Below are positions 19,103 through 29,511 of a stretch of 64,000 nt of DNA, one piece after another. This DNA comes from Alphaproteobacteria bacterium (GTDB lineage: Bacteria > Pseudomonadota > Alphaproteobacteria > DSM-16000 > Inquilinaceae): contig JANQGH010000009.1 in NCBI GenBank assembly GCA_028277405.1, positions 1-64,000 on the forward strand, read 5' to 3'. The notes beneath the pieces were generated by a model, which made no database searches, had not been told where the DNA came from, and saw only the letters and a program-made list of their open reading frames with translations. Each line of letters starts with the position of its first letter. Position 1 is the stretch's first letter. The position numbers and the translations under genes were made by a program.

Positions 19103-19849
19103 ATGTCAATCAGCAGGCCATTCGCGGCCGACAATCGCCAGCTAGACCCCGCGGTTCAGCCGATGCATCCCTGCGGCGCCTGCCCCGTGCGCAGCCTCTC
19201 GATCTGTGCCGCCCTTGACGATCACGAGCTGGACCACCTGGCCGAGATCGTCATTCCCAAGAACCACGCGCCGCATCAGACCATTTTTGCCGAGGGCGAC
19301 GAGGCGACGGATTTGTTCAACGTCACCGGTGGGACGGTCATGCTTTACAAGCTCCTGGCCGACGGCCGCCGCCAGATCACCGGTTTTCTGTTCGGCGGCG
19401 ACTTCATGGGGCTGTCGGTCAGTGGCACTTATGCCTATTCGGCCGAGGCGATCACGCCGGTCAGCATCTGCCGCTTTCCGCGCAAGCGCATGGAACAGAT
19501 GCTGGACGACTTCCCCAAAATGCAGCGCAGGCTGTTCAGCATGGCGTCGAACGAGCTGGCGTCGGCCCAGGACCAGATGCTGCTGCTTGGCCGCAAGACG
19601 GCAAAGGAAAAGCTGGCGTCTTTCCTTCTGAACCTGTCGCGCAGGGCTGTCAGGCGCGGCCAGCCGGACAACCCGATTACGGTGCCGATGGGCCGGGCGG
19701 ACATCGGTGACTATCTCGGCCTGACGACCGAGACGGTGAGCCGCACCGTCACCCAGTTGAAAACGGCTTCGATCATCCGGTTGCTGGACGGGCACAAGAT
19801 CCAGATCGTCGATCGCGAGGCGCTGGAAGACATCGCCGAAGGTCTGTGA
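19103..19849 (+). CDS. fnr: Crp/Fnr family oxygen-sensing regulator (Fe-S type FNR)
   Basis: The 248-residue protein is an FNR of the iron-sulfur type. Cysteines 24, 27 and 35 form the N-terminal CxxCx7C cluster motif, and Cys123 matches the fourth ligand in known FNR proteins. This separates it from FixK/Dnr proteins, which lack the cluster. A cyclic-nucleotide-like beta barrel, a dimer helix and a C-terminal helix-turn-helix (GDYLGLTTETVSRTVTQLK) follow; the ETVSR residues contact TTGAT half-sites. The ATG at 19103 has a GGGAG element upstream; a longer frame from 18935 would read through the FNR box and is rejected. It should activate or repress genes under low oxygen. Confidence 0.93.
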   Translation: MSISRPFAADNRQLDPAVQPMHPCGACPVRSLSICAALDDHELDHLAEIVIPKNHAPHQTIFAEGDEATDLFNVTGGTVMLYKLLADGRRQITGFLFGGDFMGLSVSGTYAYSAEAITPVSICRFPRKRMEQMLDDFPKMQRRLFSMASNELASAQDQMLLLGRKTAKEKLASFLLNLSRRAVRRGQPDNPITVPMGRADIGDYLGLTTETVSRTVTQLKTASIIRLLDGHKIQIVDREALEDIAEGL

Positions 19850-19883
19850 GCCGCACCGGCCGCGTCTGCCCATCGCGCCCTTG

Positions 19884-20924
19884 ATGGCATCTCCAGGACC
19901 CCGCAACGCCCTGACCGACATTGACGGCCTGCTGGTCGGCAATGCCCAGGATGCCGATGTCCGCACCGGCGTGACCGTTGTGCTGGCGGACAAGCCGCTG
20001 ATCGCATCCGTGGACGTGCGCGGCGGCGCGCCGGGAACCCGGGATACCGACCTACTAGACCCCTGCCGGATCTCAGCCGGTGTTGACGCGATCGTGTTGG
20101 CGGGCGGCTCGGAGTTCGGCCTGGAGGCGGCCTCCGGCGTGTGCGCGGAGCTGTCAGTGCGAGGGCGGGGCGTGGATGCCGGACCGGTGCCCATCCCGAT
20201 CGTGCCGGCCGCCATTCTGTTCGATATCGCGTATGGCGGCGACAAGAATTGGGGTGCCACGCCGCCCTATCGTGCGCTCGGCGTGACCGCGCTGAACGCG
20301 GCGGCAGCGGACTTTGCGCTCGGCAACGCGGGCGCCGGCCTCGGCGCCAAGGCTGGCCGCCTGAAAAGTGGCCTGGGCACGGCGTCGGTCGTCGATCCGG
20401 CCAGTGGCGTTACGATTGCCGCGCTGATCGCCGCCAATCCGCTGGGCAGCCCCGTCATTCCGGGTTGCGACAGCCTGTGGGCCTGGAGCTTCGAGCGTAA
20501 CGGGGAGCTAGGCGGTCAGCCCATCCCGACCGGCCCGATCGCGGCGAATGCGGACGCTGAATTCGACAATCCACTGGCCAGTGTCGGTGCCAACACCGTC
20601 ATCGGTGTGGTGGCCACGGACGCTGACCTGTCGAAGCCGGAAGCCCACAGGCTGGCGGTCATGGCGCAGGACGGATTTGCCCGCGCGATCCGCCCATCGC
20701 ACACACCCTTCGATGGCGACGTGCTGTTCGCGATCGCGACCGGTCGTCGAGGGCTTGCCGAAGGGAACAGGCCGCGGTTGATCGCGCGGCTGGGTACGTT
20801 CGGGGCGGATGTGGTGGCCCGCGCGATCGCGCGCGGTGTTTACGAGGCGGAGAGCTTGGGTCGGTTTCCGTCCTACCGATCGCGCCACGGCCATGCGCTG
20901 ACAGGGGGCGGTGGCGCGGAGTAA
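19884..20924 (+). CDS. P1 family peptidase (DmpA/L-aminopeptidase D-esterase type)
   Basis: Members of this Ntn-hydrolase-like family cleave themselves to expose a nucleophile, and hydrolyse N-terminal residues or beta-peptides. The conserved opening (NALTDIDGLLVGNAQD, GVTVVLADKP, DVRGGAPGTRDTDLLDP) and VLAGGSEFGLEAASGV are present. The likely self-cleavage point is before the Thr in GANTVIGVVATDA. The length of 346 is normal. An upstream TTG at 19881 is also possible. It directly precedes a dipeptide-type ABC transporter on the same strand, so it may process an imported short peptide or amide. Confidence 0.88.
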   Translation: MASPGPRNALTDIDGLLVGNAQDADVRTGVTVVLADKPLIASVDVRGGAPGTRDTDLLDPCRISAGVDAIVLAGGSEFGLEAASGVCAELSVRGRGVDAGPVPIPIVPAAILFDIAYGGDKNWGATPPYRALGVTALNAAAADFALGNAGAGLGAKAGRLKSGLGTASVVDPASGVTIAALIAANPLGSPVIPGCDSLWAWSFERNGELGGQPIPTGPIAANADAEFDNPLASVGANTVIGVVATDADLSKPEAHRLAVMAQDGFARAIRPSHTPFDGDVLFAIATGRRGLAEGNRPRLIARLGTFGADVVARAIARGVYEAESLGRFPSYRSRHGHALTGGGGAE

Positions 20925-21014
20925 GACTTGAAACCAGATCGTTCGGCGGCGCATCCTAACGACTTGGGCGGCTGCGGTCGCTTTGCGGATATCCGACACA
21001 CATGGAGGCACGAT

Positions 21015-22508
21015 ATGGGGACCGTTCGTAACGCGCTTTTGGCGTCCGCTGTGACGCTGGCGCTCGCCCCGGCACTGGCGCAGGCCAAGACGGATCTGAT
21101 CGTCGGCATGAATCTGGAGCCGCCGACCCTGGATCCGACGACCACGGCGGCCGCAGCGGTTGACGAGGTGACCTATGCCAACATCTTCGAGGGTCTGACA
21201 CGGATCAACGAAAACGGCGAGATCCTGCCGGGATTGGCGGAAAGCTGGGACGTTTCGGATGACGGGCTGACCATCACCTTCAATCTGCGCCAGGGCATCG
21301 AGTTTGCTGACGGCAGCCCGTTCAACGCGGATGATGTCGTCTTTTCGATCGGCCGCATCATCGGGCCGGACAGCGTCAGCGGCAAACCGCAGCTGTTCTC
21401 GTCGATCGCGGATGTCCAGAAGATCGATGATAACACCGTCGAGATAACGCTCTCCGAGTCCGACGGGCTCGTCCTGTTCAATCTTGGCCAAGGCGACGGC
21501 GTGATCGTCAATGAGGCGACGATCGATGAGATCGGGACCAACCCGATCGGTACGGGTCCCTATATGGTCGACGAGCGGGTCGAGGGCGATCATATCACGC
21601 TGGTGCGCAACCCGAATTACCGCGATCCGGACGCGGTCCATTTCGACACGGTCGAGTTTCGCTTCATTACCGACTCAGCGGCGATGACCGCGGCCATGCT
21701 GGCCGGTGACGTTGACGTCTTCCCGAACATCGGCGCGCCGGAGGCGCTGGCCGCCTTCGAGAACGACGACCGCTTCGAGGTCATTGTCGGCACGACGGAG
21801 GGCGAGACCGTCATGGCCGCCAATTGGCGGCGCGAACCGTTCAACGATCCCCTGGTGCGCCAGGCGATCATGCACGCGATCGATCGCCAGGGCCTTGTGG
21901 ACGCCGCCATGTTCGGCTATGGCACGCCGATCGGCACTCATTTCGCGCCCCACAACCCGGCCTATGTCGACCTGACTGGCCTCTACCCCTACGACCCGGA
22001 CCGCGCGCGCGAACTGCTGGCCGAGGCGGGCTATCCCGATGGTTTCTCGACCACCTTTGTCTTGCCGCCACCCGCCGCCTACGCCAGGCGAGGCGGCGAA
22101 GTTATCCAGGCCTATCTGGCGGAAGTCGGCATCGATGCCGAGCTGGTGCCGGTGGAATGGGCGCAATGGCTGGAAGGCCCGTTTCGGGGCTACGACTATG
22201 ATCTGACGATCGTCAGCCATACCGAGCCTCTGGACATCGGCATCTACGCTTTGGGCCCCGACGACTACTATTTCGGCTACGACAACGCGTCGTTTAACGC
22301 GGTGATCGACGAACTGCGGGGCGAAGCCGACCCCAGCGCCCGGGCGGCCGACTATGAGGAGGCCCAGCAAATCATCGCCGAGGATCTGGCCAGCATCTTC
22401 CTGTTCCAACTGCCGCAGTTGGGCGTGCGCAACGCGAACGTTCAGGGCGTTTGGGCCAACCGGCCGATCCAAGCCAACGACATCACGGGGGCTTATTGGC
22501 AGGAGTAG
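21015..22508 (+). CDS. ABC transporter substrate-binding protein, dipeptide/oligopeptide type (SBP_bac_5)
   Basis: This periplasmic binding protein of about 497 residues has a Sec signal (MGTVRNALLASAVTLALAPALAQA) and the family 5 opening LIVGMNLEPPTLDPTTTAAAAVDEVTYANIFEGLTRIN. The motif GLTITFNLRQGIEFADGSPFNADDVVFSI is diagnostic. The ATG at 21015 is preceded by GGAGG and starts at the signal peptide, so the longer frame from 20928 is not used. It lies 90 bases after the P1 peptidase and is followed by two permeases; no ATPase gene is present in the group, so the ATPases must be shared or encoded elsewhere. Confidence 0.92.
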   Translation: MGTVRNALLASAVTLALAPALAQAKTDLIVGMNLEPPTLDPTTTAAAAVDEVTYANIFEGLTRINENGEILPGLAESWDVSDDGLTITFNLRQGIEFADGSPFNADDVVFSIGRIIGPDSVSGKPQLFSSIADVQKIDDNTVEITLSESDGLVLFNLGQGDGVIVNEATIDEIGTNPIGTGPYMVDERVEGDHITLVRNPNYRDPDAVHFDTVEFRFITDSAAMTAAMLAGDVDVFPNIGAPEALAAFENDDRFEVIVGTTEGETVMAANWRREPFNDPLVRQAIMHAIDRQGLVDAAMFGYGTPIGTHFAPHNPAYVDLTGLYPYDPDRARELLAEAGYPDGFSTTFVLPPPAAYARRGGEVIQAYLAEVGIDAELVPVEWAQWLEGPFRGYDYDLTIVSHTEPLDIGIYALGPDDYYFGYDNASFNAVIDELRGEADPSARAADYEEAQQIIAEDLASIFLFQLPQLGVRNANVQGVWANRPIQANDITGAYWQE

Positions 22509-22548
22509 CCACTAAGCCTCAGACGCCGACGCGCCGGGAGGCTCGCCC

Positions 22549-23490
22549 GTGCTGAGCTTCCTGGCGCGCAGATTCTTGACGTTGGTCGGCACGGCCTTCG
22601 CCGCGTCGCTTGTGGTCTTCCTGGTCCTCGAGGTTGTCCCCGGCGATCCGGCACTGCTGCAACTCGGCATAGAGGCCAGTCCCGAGGCGGTCGAAAGGCT
22701 GCGCGCCGAGATGGGACTGAACCGTTCGGCCGTCGTGCGCTACGTCGATTGGATCAGCGGGCTGTTGACGCTGGATTTCGGCCGATCCTTCACCTACTCG
22801 ACGCCGGTCGGCGAACTGATTGCCCAGCGCATTGCCGTAACCTTGCCGCTGGCTTTGATGGCCCTCGTGGTATCCACGTTGATCGCCATCCCGCTCGGCA
22901 TGTTTGCCGCCGCCAATCGCAACCGGGCCGGCGACTACGGCGTGATGACCTTCAGCCAGATCGGTGTCGCGGTTCCGAACTTCTGGTTCGGCATCTTGCT
23001 GATCCTGCTGTTCGCCGTGCATTGGCAGGTTTTCGACACCGGCTTTCCGGGCTGGGATGAGGGGTTGTTCGCCGGCCTGAAGGCCCTGGTGCTGCCGGCT
23101 GCTGCGCTTGCACTGGGGGAGGCGGCTATCCTGGCCAGGATCACCCGATCGGCCGTTTTGGAAACCATGCGCGAGGACTATGTCCGGACGGCGCGGGCAA
23201 AGGGCTTGAGCCGTTGGCAGGTCATGACTCGGCACGTGCTGCGCAATGCGCTGATCCCGATATCGACGATCGTGGGCCTGCAGTTCGCGCTTCTGCTGGC
23301 CGGGTCGATCATCATCGAGGAGGTCTTTCAACTGCCCGGGCTGGGCAAGCTTTTGATCCAGGCCATCGGACAGCGTGACTTTCAGGTCATCAAGAACGCG
23401 GTCGTCTTGTTCGCCGTTCTCGTCGTGTTCGTGAACTTTCTGGTTGACGCGCTGTATGCCGCGATCGACCCGCGCCCGAAACAGGCCTGA
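22549..23490 (+). CDS. ABC transporter permease, DppB type
   Basis: This 313-residue inner membrane protein is the first permease of a dipeptide/nickel-type importer. It starts with a GTG codon. The N-terminal FLARRFLTLVGTAFAASLVVFLVLEVVPGDPA is typical of DppB, and the EAA loop is visible as EAAILARITRSAVLETMREDYVRTARAKGLSRWQVMTRHVLRNALIP. Six membrane segments fit. It lies 40 bases after the binding protein gene and five bases before the second permease. Confidence 0.92.
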   Translation: MLSFLARRFLTLVGTAFAASLVVFLVLEVVPGDPALLQLGIEASPEAVERLRAEMGLNRSAVVRYVDWISGLLTLDFGRSFTYSTPVGELIAQRIAVTLPLALMALVVSTLIAIPLGMFAAANRNRAGDYGVMTFSQIGVAVPNFWFGILLILLFAVHWQVFDTGFPGWDEGLFAGLKALVLPAAALALGEAAILARITRSAVLETMREDYVRTARAKGLSRWQVMTRHVLRNALIPISTIVGLQFALLLAGSIIIEEVFQLPGLGKLLIQAIGQRDFQVIKNAVVLFAVLVVFVNFLVDALYAAIDPRPKQA

Positions 23491-23495
23491 CCGGC

Positions 23496-24329
23496 ATGCT
23501 ACGGCGCGCGCTTCAGCATCGCAGCTTCCTGCTTGGCGTCATCCTGGTCGGCCTCATGGTAGCGGCGGCATTGATCAGCCTTGCCTGGACGCCCTACGCG
23601 CCGGAACGCATGCGTGTCGGGCCGCCCTTCGCAGGCCCAAGCTGGGCCCATTGGCTCGGCACCGACTCGTTCGGTCGCGATACGTTTTCGCGTATCATCG
23701 TGGGGGCCCAGAACTCGATCATGGTCGGCGTCGTCGCTGTTGGGATCGGCCTGGTCATCGGCGTTCCGCTGGGCGTTGCCGCCGCGGCCTATCGCGGCTG
23801 GTGGGACGAAGTGCTGGGGCGGATGGTCGACCTTACCTTCGCCTTTCCGGCCATCCTGACGGCGGTGATGATCACCGCACTCATGGGCCCAGGCGCCGTC
23901 AATTCGATCCTGGCGATCGGGATCTTCAACGTCGCAGTGTTCGCCCGGGTGTCGCGCGGTGCGGCGCTACAGGTATATGGCCGCGAATTCCCGCGCGCCG
24001 CGTTGGCGCTGGGGCGCGGGCGATCGGACATCGCGATCCGACACATCCTGCCCAACATCGCCTCAGCCCTCATCGTGCAGGCGACGATCCAGTTCGCCAT
24101 TGCCATTCTGGCGGAGGCGGCCCTCTCCTACCTCGGCTTCGGAACCCAGCCGCCGCACCCGTCTTGGGGCAAAATGCTACTCGACGCCCAGAGCATGATG
24201 TGGATCGACTGGACCCAGGCGATCTACCCCGGCGTCGCGATCGCGCTGGCGGTGCTGGGCCTCAACCTGCTTGGTGACGGCCTGCGCGACCTGCTGGACC
24301 CGCGGCTGCGCGTGTTCCGCGTCGGATAG
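23496..24329 (+). CDS. ABC transporter permease, DppC type
   Basis: This 277-residue permease pairs with the DppB-type protein. The hallmarks are HWLGTDSFGRDTFSRIIVGAQNSIMVGVVAVGIG near the N terminus and the EAA loop VFARVSRGAALQVYGREFPRAALALGRGRSDIAIRHILPN. The end LNLLGDGLRDLLDPRLRV is also typical. It closes the transporter operon. The absence of DppD and DppF ATPases right after it is unusual for this family and suggests a shared ATPase. Confidence 0.92.
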   Translation: MLRRALQHRSFLLGVILVGLMVAAALISLAWTPYAPERMRVGPPFAGPSWAHWLGTDSFGRDTFSRIIVGAQNSIMVGVVAVGIGLVIGVPLGVAAAAYRGWWDEVLGRMVDLTFAFPAILTAVMITALMGPGAVNSILAIGIFNVAVFARVSRGAALQVYGREFPRAALALGRGRSDIAIRHILPNIASALIVQATIQFAIAILAEAALSYLGFGTQPPHPSWGKMLLDAQSMMWIDWTQAIYPGVAIALAVLGLNLLGDGLRDLLDPRLRVFRVG

Positions 24330-24451
24330 TGGACGACAAGCGACAATTCCACGGAAACGGCATTGTATTTGGAAAACCGTTACTTTTCGGCTTCCTTTGT
24401 TTTGACCTATTCGGCACATAGCGTGAAGAACTGCGGATGTGCCGGGGGGTT

Positions 24452-24817
24452 ATGCGGATGATTAAGTTCGTGGTTTTGATCAAGCGCAAGGAAGGCATGG
24501 ATCGGGCCGAGTTCGCCGATTACTGGGTCAACGTCCATGGTCCGATCGCGTCACGTATTCCCGGCCTGAAGGGCTATCGCATCAGCATCGCGCACGAGGT
24601 TCCGTTCCCCGAGGACGCCATACCGTGGGATGGGCTGGTTGAGATCTTCTTTGAAGACGGCGACGCTTTCGAGGCCGGCATCTCCAGCCGCGAAGGCGTT
24701 CTTGCCATCGCCGATGTCGATAACTTTGCCGAGCGCAAGGGTTTCCTTCTCACCGAAGAAACCGTGATCGTTCCGCTTGATGAAGATCCCTTGTGCGCGC
24801 CCCCGCGAACCCACTGA
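24452..24817 (+). CDS. EthD domain protein (copy 1)
   Basis: The product of about 121 residues is a ferredoxin-like alpha-beta-barrel protein of the EthD family, named after a protein needed for ethyl tert-butyl ether breakdown; enzymes of this fold act on varied small molecules. It opens with MIKFVVLIKRKEGMDRAEFADYWVNVHGP and has PGLKGYRIS, then PWDGLVEIFFED and FLLTEETVIVP. ATGs at 24437, 24452 and 24458 are possible. It is clearly a paralogue of the protein at 26601, and the two bracket an SDR and an SMP-30 gene. Confidence 0.8.
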   Translation: MRMIKFVVLIKRKEGMDRAEFADYWVNVHGPIASRIPGLKGYRISIAHEVPFPEDAIPWDGLVEIFFEDGDAFEAGISSREGVLAIADVDNFAERKGFLLTEETVIVPLDEDPLCAPPRTH

Positions 24818-24846
24818 TGGTGGTGTCCGTCGCTTAGTCGCGGCGA

Positions 24847-25614
24847 TCAACCGATGCCCAGATAACCGCCGTCGATGATCACGCTGGTGCCCGTGATGTA
24901 GTCCGCCTCATCCGACGCCAGGTAGGCCGCCAACCCCGCGACCTCGGCCGGTGACGCCCCGCGATTGGCCGGAATCCCGGCCATAACCTCGGCCATCTGG
25001 TCGTCCGGGATGGCCTTCACGGCGTCCGTCTCGACCAGGCCAGGCGCGATGGCGACACATCGAATGTCCGGTGCGTGGTCGACAGCCAACGAGCGCGTCA
25101 AGCCCATCACGCCCCCCTTTGCCACCTGGTAGGCTGAAAAGGCCTTCTCGCCCAAGAAGCTCTGGACGGAGGCCGTGTTCAGAATGACGCCTTTGCCGCC
25201 GCGCGCCACCATGTGTCGGACCGCCGCCTTCGCCCCCAGCCAATAGCCGCGCAGCGAAACCGCGATCGTGCGGTCGAACTCGTCCAAGGTCTGGTCGTCG
25301 ATGGTGCGATAGACGCTCCAGAAAGCGTTATTGTGCCAGACGTCGATGCGGCCGAAGCGCTCAATGGCCGCCTTGGCGATCGCTTCGGCGGCATCGTCCT
25401 CGCCCATGTCGGCGGCAACGAACAAGGCTTGACCGCCCCGTTGACGGATCGACGCTGCCGTGGCGCCGCCGCCTGCCTCGTCGATATCGGCCACCACCAC
25501 GGCCGCGCCCTCGGCGGCGAACCGTTTTGCACACGTTTCACCGATCCCGGTCGCGGCCCCGGTCACGACGACCACGCGGCCCTTGTGCCTGTCCTGGACA
25601 ACGAAACTGCGCAT
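24847..25614 (-). CDS. Short-chain dehydrogenase/reductase (SDR)
   Basis: This is a 255-residue classical SDR that oxidises or reduces a hydroxyl or keto group with NAD(P). The cofactor loop is TGAATGIG, the acidic VVADIDEAGG at the end of the second strand suggests NAD preference, and the active-site Tyr and Lys are in YQVAK, with Ser in NTASVQ. The usual NNAG motif is NNAF. The C-terminal part has ASPAEVAGLAAYLASDEADYITG and IDGGYLG. It lies 15 bases after the SMP-30 gene on the same strand, forming a two-gene catabolic unit. Confidence 0.92.
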   Translation of the reverse strand: MRSFVVQDRHKGRVVVVTGAATGIGETCAKRFAAEGAAVVVADIDEAGGGATAASIRQRGGQALFVAADMGEDDAAEAIAKAAIERFGRIDVWHNNAFWSVYRTIDDQTLDEFDRTIAVSLRGYWLGAKAAVRHMVARGGKGVILNTASVQSFLGEKAFSAYQVAKGGVMGLTRSLAVDHAPDIRCVAIAPGLVETDAVKAIPDDQMAEVMAGIPANRGASPAEVAGLAAYLASDEADYITGTSVIIDGGYLGIG

Positions 25615-25629
25615 CGATCGCTCCCCTTG

Positions 25630-26514
25630 CTAAGGCCGTTGATGGCCCCTGGTATTGAGGTCGATGGCATAGAGCGAGGTCACGGCCGTCACGAACAGCG
25701 TCGACCGGTCGGGGCCGCCGAAACAGCAATTGGTCGCCATTTCGGGGATGAGGATCTTGCCGATCAGCATGCCGTCAGGCCGGTAGACATAGATCGCATC
25801 CTTGCCGGTGCAGAAAAGCCGATCCTCGACGTCGATCCGCATGCCATCGGGAACCCCGACCTCGATCTGCGCGAACACCTCGCCGGCCGACAGTGACCTG
25901 TCCGCGTTCACAACAAACCGCATGATCTGGCGATAGTCCTCCGACGAATTGCCGATATAGAGATGCCGCTCGTCGCGGGTGAAGCAGAGGCCGTTGGGGT
26001 GGAACACCGCGTCGGTGGCGATGACCATCTCGCCGGTTTCCGGGTCAAGGCGATAGACACTGTAGGCCGCCTGCTCTTGCGCCGACAGGTCCGGAAAGCC
26101 GGGCAGGCCGTAGGGCGGGTCGGTAAACCAGATCGCACCGGTGCGGTCGACTACCAGATCGTTCGGACTGTTCAGCCGCTTGCCGTCCCAGCGGTCAGCC
26201 AGAACCGTGATCGACCCGTCTGTTTCCGTGCGTGTGACGGCACGGCTTTCATGCTCGCAGGTCACCAGTCGGGCATCATGGTCCAGATAGTTGCCGTTCG
26301 CCTGTTTGCTCGCCTGCCGCCAGACCGAAAGCCCGTCAGCGCGCGACCAGCGCATGATGCGGCTTGCCGGGATGTCGCTAAACAGCAGCGCTTGATCGGC
26401 CTCAATCCAGACCGGCCCCTCGGTGAACGTCATGCCACCGGCCAGCCGCTCGACCGATGCGCCGGGCTTGATGATGCCTTCGAACGACGCGTCGCGGACA
26501 TCGAAATCGGTCAT
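25630..26514 (-). CDS. SMP-30/gluconolactonase family protein
   Basis: This 294-residue beta-propeller protein resembles lactonases that hydrolyse sugar lactones to sugar acids. The metal-binding residues are visible: Glu in TEGPVWIE, Asn in LNSPNDLVVD and Asp in VGVPDGMRID. The motifs WFTDPPYGLPG and FHPNGLCFTRDERHLYIGNSS are typical. No signal peptide is seen, so it is cytoplasmic. It stands first in a unit with the SDR gene: a dehydrogenase makes a lactone and this enzyme opens it, which would be consistent with oxidative sugar degradation next to a ribose-type sugar importer. Confidence 0.9.
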   Translation of the reverse strand: MTDFDVRDASFEGIIKPGASVERLAGGMTFTEGPVWIEADQALLFSDIPASRIMRWSRADGLSVWRQASKQANGNYLDHDARLVTCEHESRAVTRTETDGSITVLADRWDGKRLNSPNDLVVDRTGAIWFTDPPYGLPGFPDLSAQEQAAYSVYRLDPETGEMVIATDAVFHPNGLCFTRDERHLYIGNSSEDYRQIMRFVVNADRSLSAGEVFAQIEVGVPDGMRIDVEDRLFCTGKDAIYVYRPDGMLIGKILIPEMATNCCFGGPDRSTLFVTAVTSLYAIDLNTRGHQRP

Positions 26515-26600
26515 AATATGGATGGCCTCCCTTTGCCCCGTCTTGACCGCCGAATAGGATGGGACCGCGCGGGGCGGACAATCCGAACGGGGCGGGGTCG

Positions 26601-26927
26601 ATGATCAAAATGGTGGTGCTGGTGAAGCGACGGCCGGATTTGGACCAGCGCGCCTTCGCGGACTATTGGATCAAACGCCACGCACCCTTGGCCGCGCAAA
26701 TGCCGGGCATGCGCGGTTATCGCATCAACGTCGCGCGAGAAAGCCAGCTGGACGAGGGCAGGGCGCCTTGGGACGGCTCCGCCGAGATCTGGTTCGACGA
26801 TCGCGCCTCGCTTGATGCCGGATTGGCCAGTCCCGAGGGTCGGGTCGCCGGTGACGATGTCGCGAACTTTGCCGAGCGGCTGGAGTTTCTGCTGACGGAC
26901 GAAACGGTCATCCTGCCGCGCAAATGA
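26601..26927 (+). CDS. EthD domain protein (copy 2)
   Basis: The 108-residue product is a paralogue of the EthD protein at 24452, sharing the opening KMVVLVKRRPDLDQRAFADYW, the GYRINVARE stretch, PWDGSAEIWFDD and the end FLLTDETVILP. The ATG at 26601 places the start directly before the conserved strand. It is transcribed away from the SMP-30 gene. The intergenic space between them (26515-26600) must hold both promoters. Its substrate is unknown; the fold can serve as an isomerase, lyase or simple binding protein. Confidence 0.8.
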   Translation: MIKMVVLVKRRPDLDQRAFADYWIKRHAPLAAQMPGMRGYRINVARESQLDEGRAPWDGSAEIWFDDRASLDAGLASPEGRVAGDDVANFAERLEFLLTDETVILPRK

Positions 26928-26960
26928 AACCGCATGGGTACAGGTGTCCCGCATGGCTGG

Positions 26961-27904
26961 TCAGCGGTTGCCACGCGTCCAGCGATCCAGCAGGACGGCC
27001 GCGATGATGATGGCGCCTTTGATGATCAACTGGGCGAAATAGCTGACGTTCAGCAAGGTCAGGCCGTTGTTCAAGGTGCCGATCAGCAATGCCCCCATGA
27101 CCGTCTTGCCCAACGAGCCTCGGCCGCCGGCAAAGCTGGTTCCCCCCAAGACGACGGCGGCAATAGCGTCGAGTTCAAGGTTGCGCGCGCCTTCCGCCAG
27201 GCCGGTGCCGAGCCGTGCCGTCAGCAGGATGCCGGCGCAGGCCGTGACCAGGCCGGCGAGCCCAAAAACGGCGATCTTCACCCGAACGGCGTTGACCCCC
27301 GACAGCCGCGCGGCCGCCGCGTTGCCACCGACGGCATAGACGTAAGCGCCGAAGCGGGTGCGGGTCAGGACCACCCAAAGAACGACGAAGATGCCGGCGG
27401 CGAACCAGATCGAGACGGGAATGCCCAAGGGTTCGGCATCGGCGAAGATTTCAAGCATCGCGTCGGACTCGATCGGCACGGCGGTCGATCCGGTCAGCAG
27501 GAAGGATATGCCGCGCAGCGCCGACAGCATGCCCAGCGTCACGATGAAGGACGGGATCTGGCCGATCACGGTCAAGCTGCCCGAGATCAGGCCAGATACG
27601 AGGCCGACGGCCAAGCCACCCAAAAGCGCCAAGGCCAAGGGCCAGCCTTGTGACAGCAAAAGCGCGATGACGACGCCGACGAGCGCGGCCAGCGAGCCGA
27701 TCGACAGGTCGATCTCGCCGGACAGGATGACGAAGGTCATCGCGAAGGCGGCCACGAACAGGACGGAGGTCTGCTGGCCGATATTCAGGAAGTTGGTGAC
27801 GGTAAGGAAATACGGGCTCGCCAGGCTGAAGACCACGACGACTATGGCGAAGGCGACATAGATGCCCGACCGGCTGATGAAGCGGCGAACGGAGGCGGCG
27901 TCGG

Positions 27905-27908
<4 letters not shown>
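26961..27908 (-). CDS. ABC transporter permease, ribose/RbsC type
   Basis: This 315-residue inner membrane permease belongs to the carbohydrate uptake transporter 2 group, which imports pentoses and other monosaccharides. Diagnostic parts are FVILSGEIDLSIGSLAAL, GQIPSFIVTLGMLSALRG, FGAYVYAVGGNAAAARLSGV and the C-terminal GRGSLGKTVMGALLIGTLNNGLTLLNVS. Its start overlaps the end of the ATPase gene by four bases (27905-27908), so translation is coupled. The three-gene order on the minus strand is binding protein, ATPase, permease. Confidence 0.93.
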
Positions 27909-29440
<1,532 letters not shown>

Positions 29441-29454
29441 CGAGGAAAAAGGGG

Positions 29455-29487
29455 CCGGCGGCGGACACCGGGTGGTCCCGCCGCCGG
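29455..29487. other. Stem-loop between binding protein and ATPase genes
   Basis: A perfect ten-base stem (29455-29464 with 29478-29487, GC only) with a 13-base loop lies after the binding protein stop codon and before the ATPase start. Such hairpins commonly stabilise the upstream mRNA so that the binding protein is made in excess. No T run follows, so it is not a simple terminator. Confidence 0.6.
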
Positions 29488-29511
29488 TTCAGTTGGCAAG
29501 GTCGACTTGGC

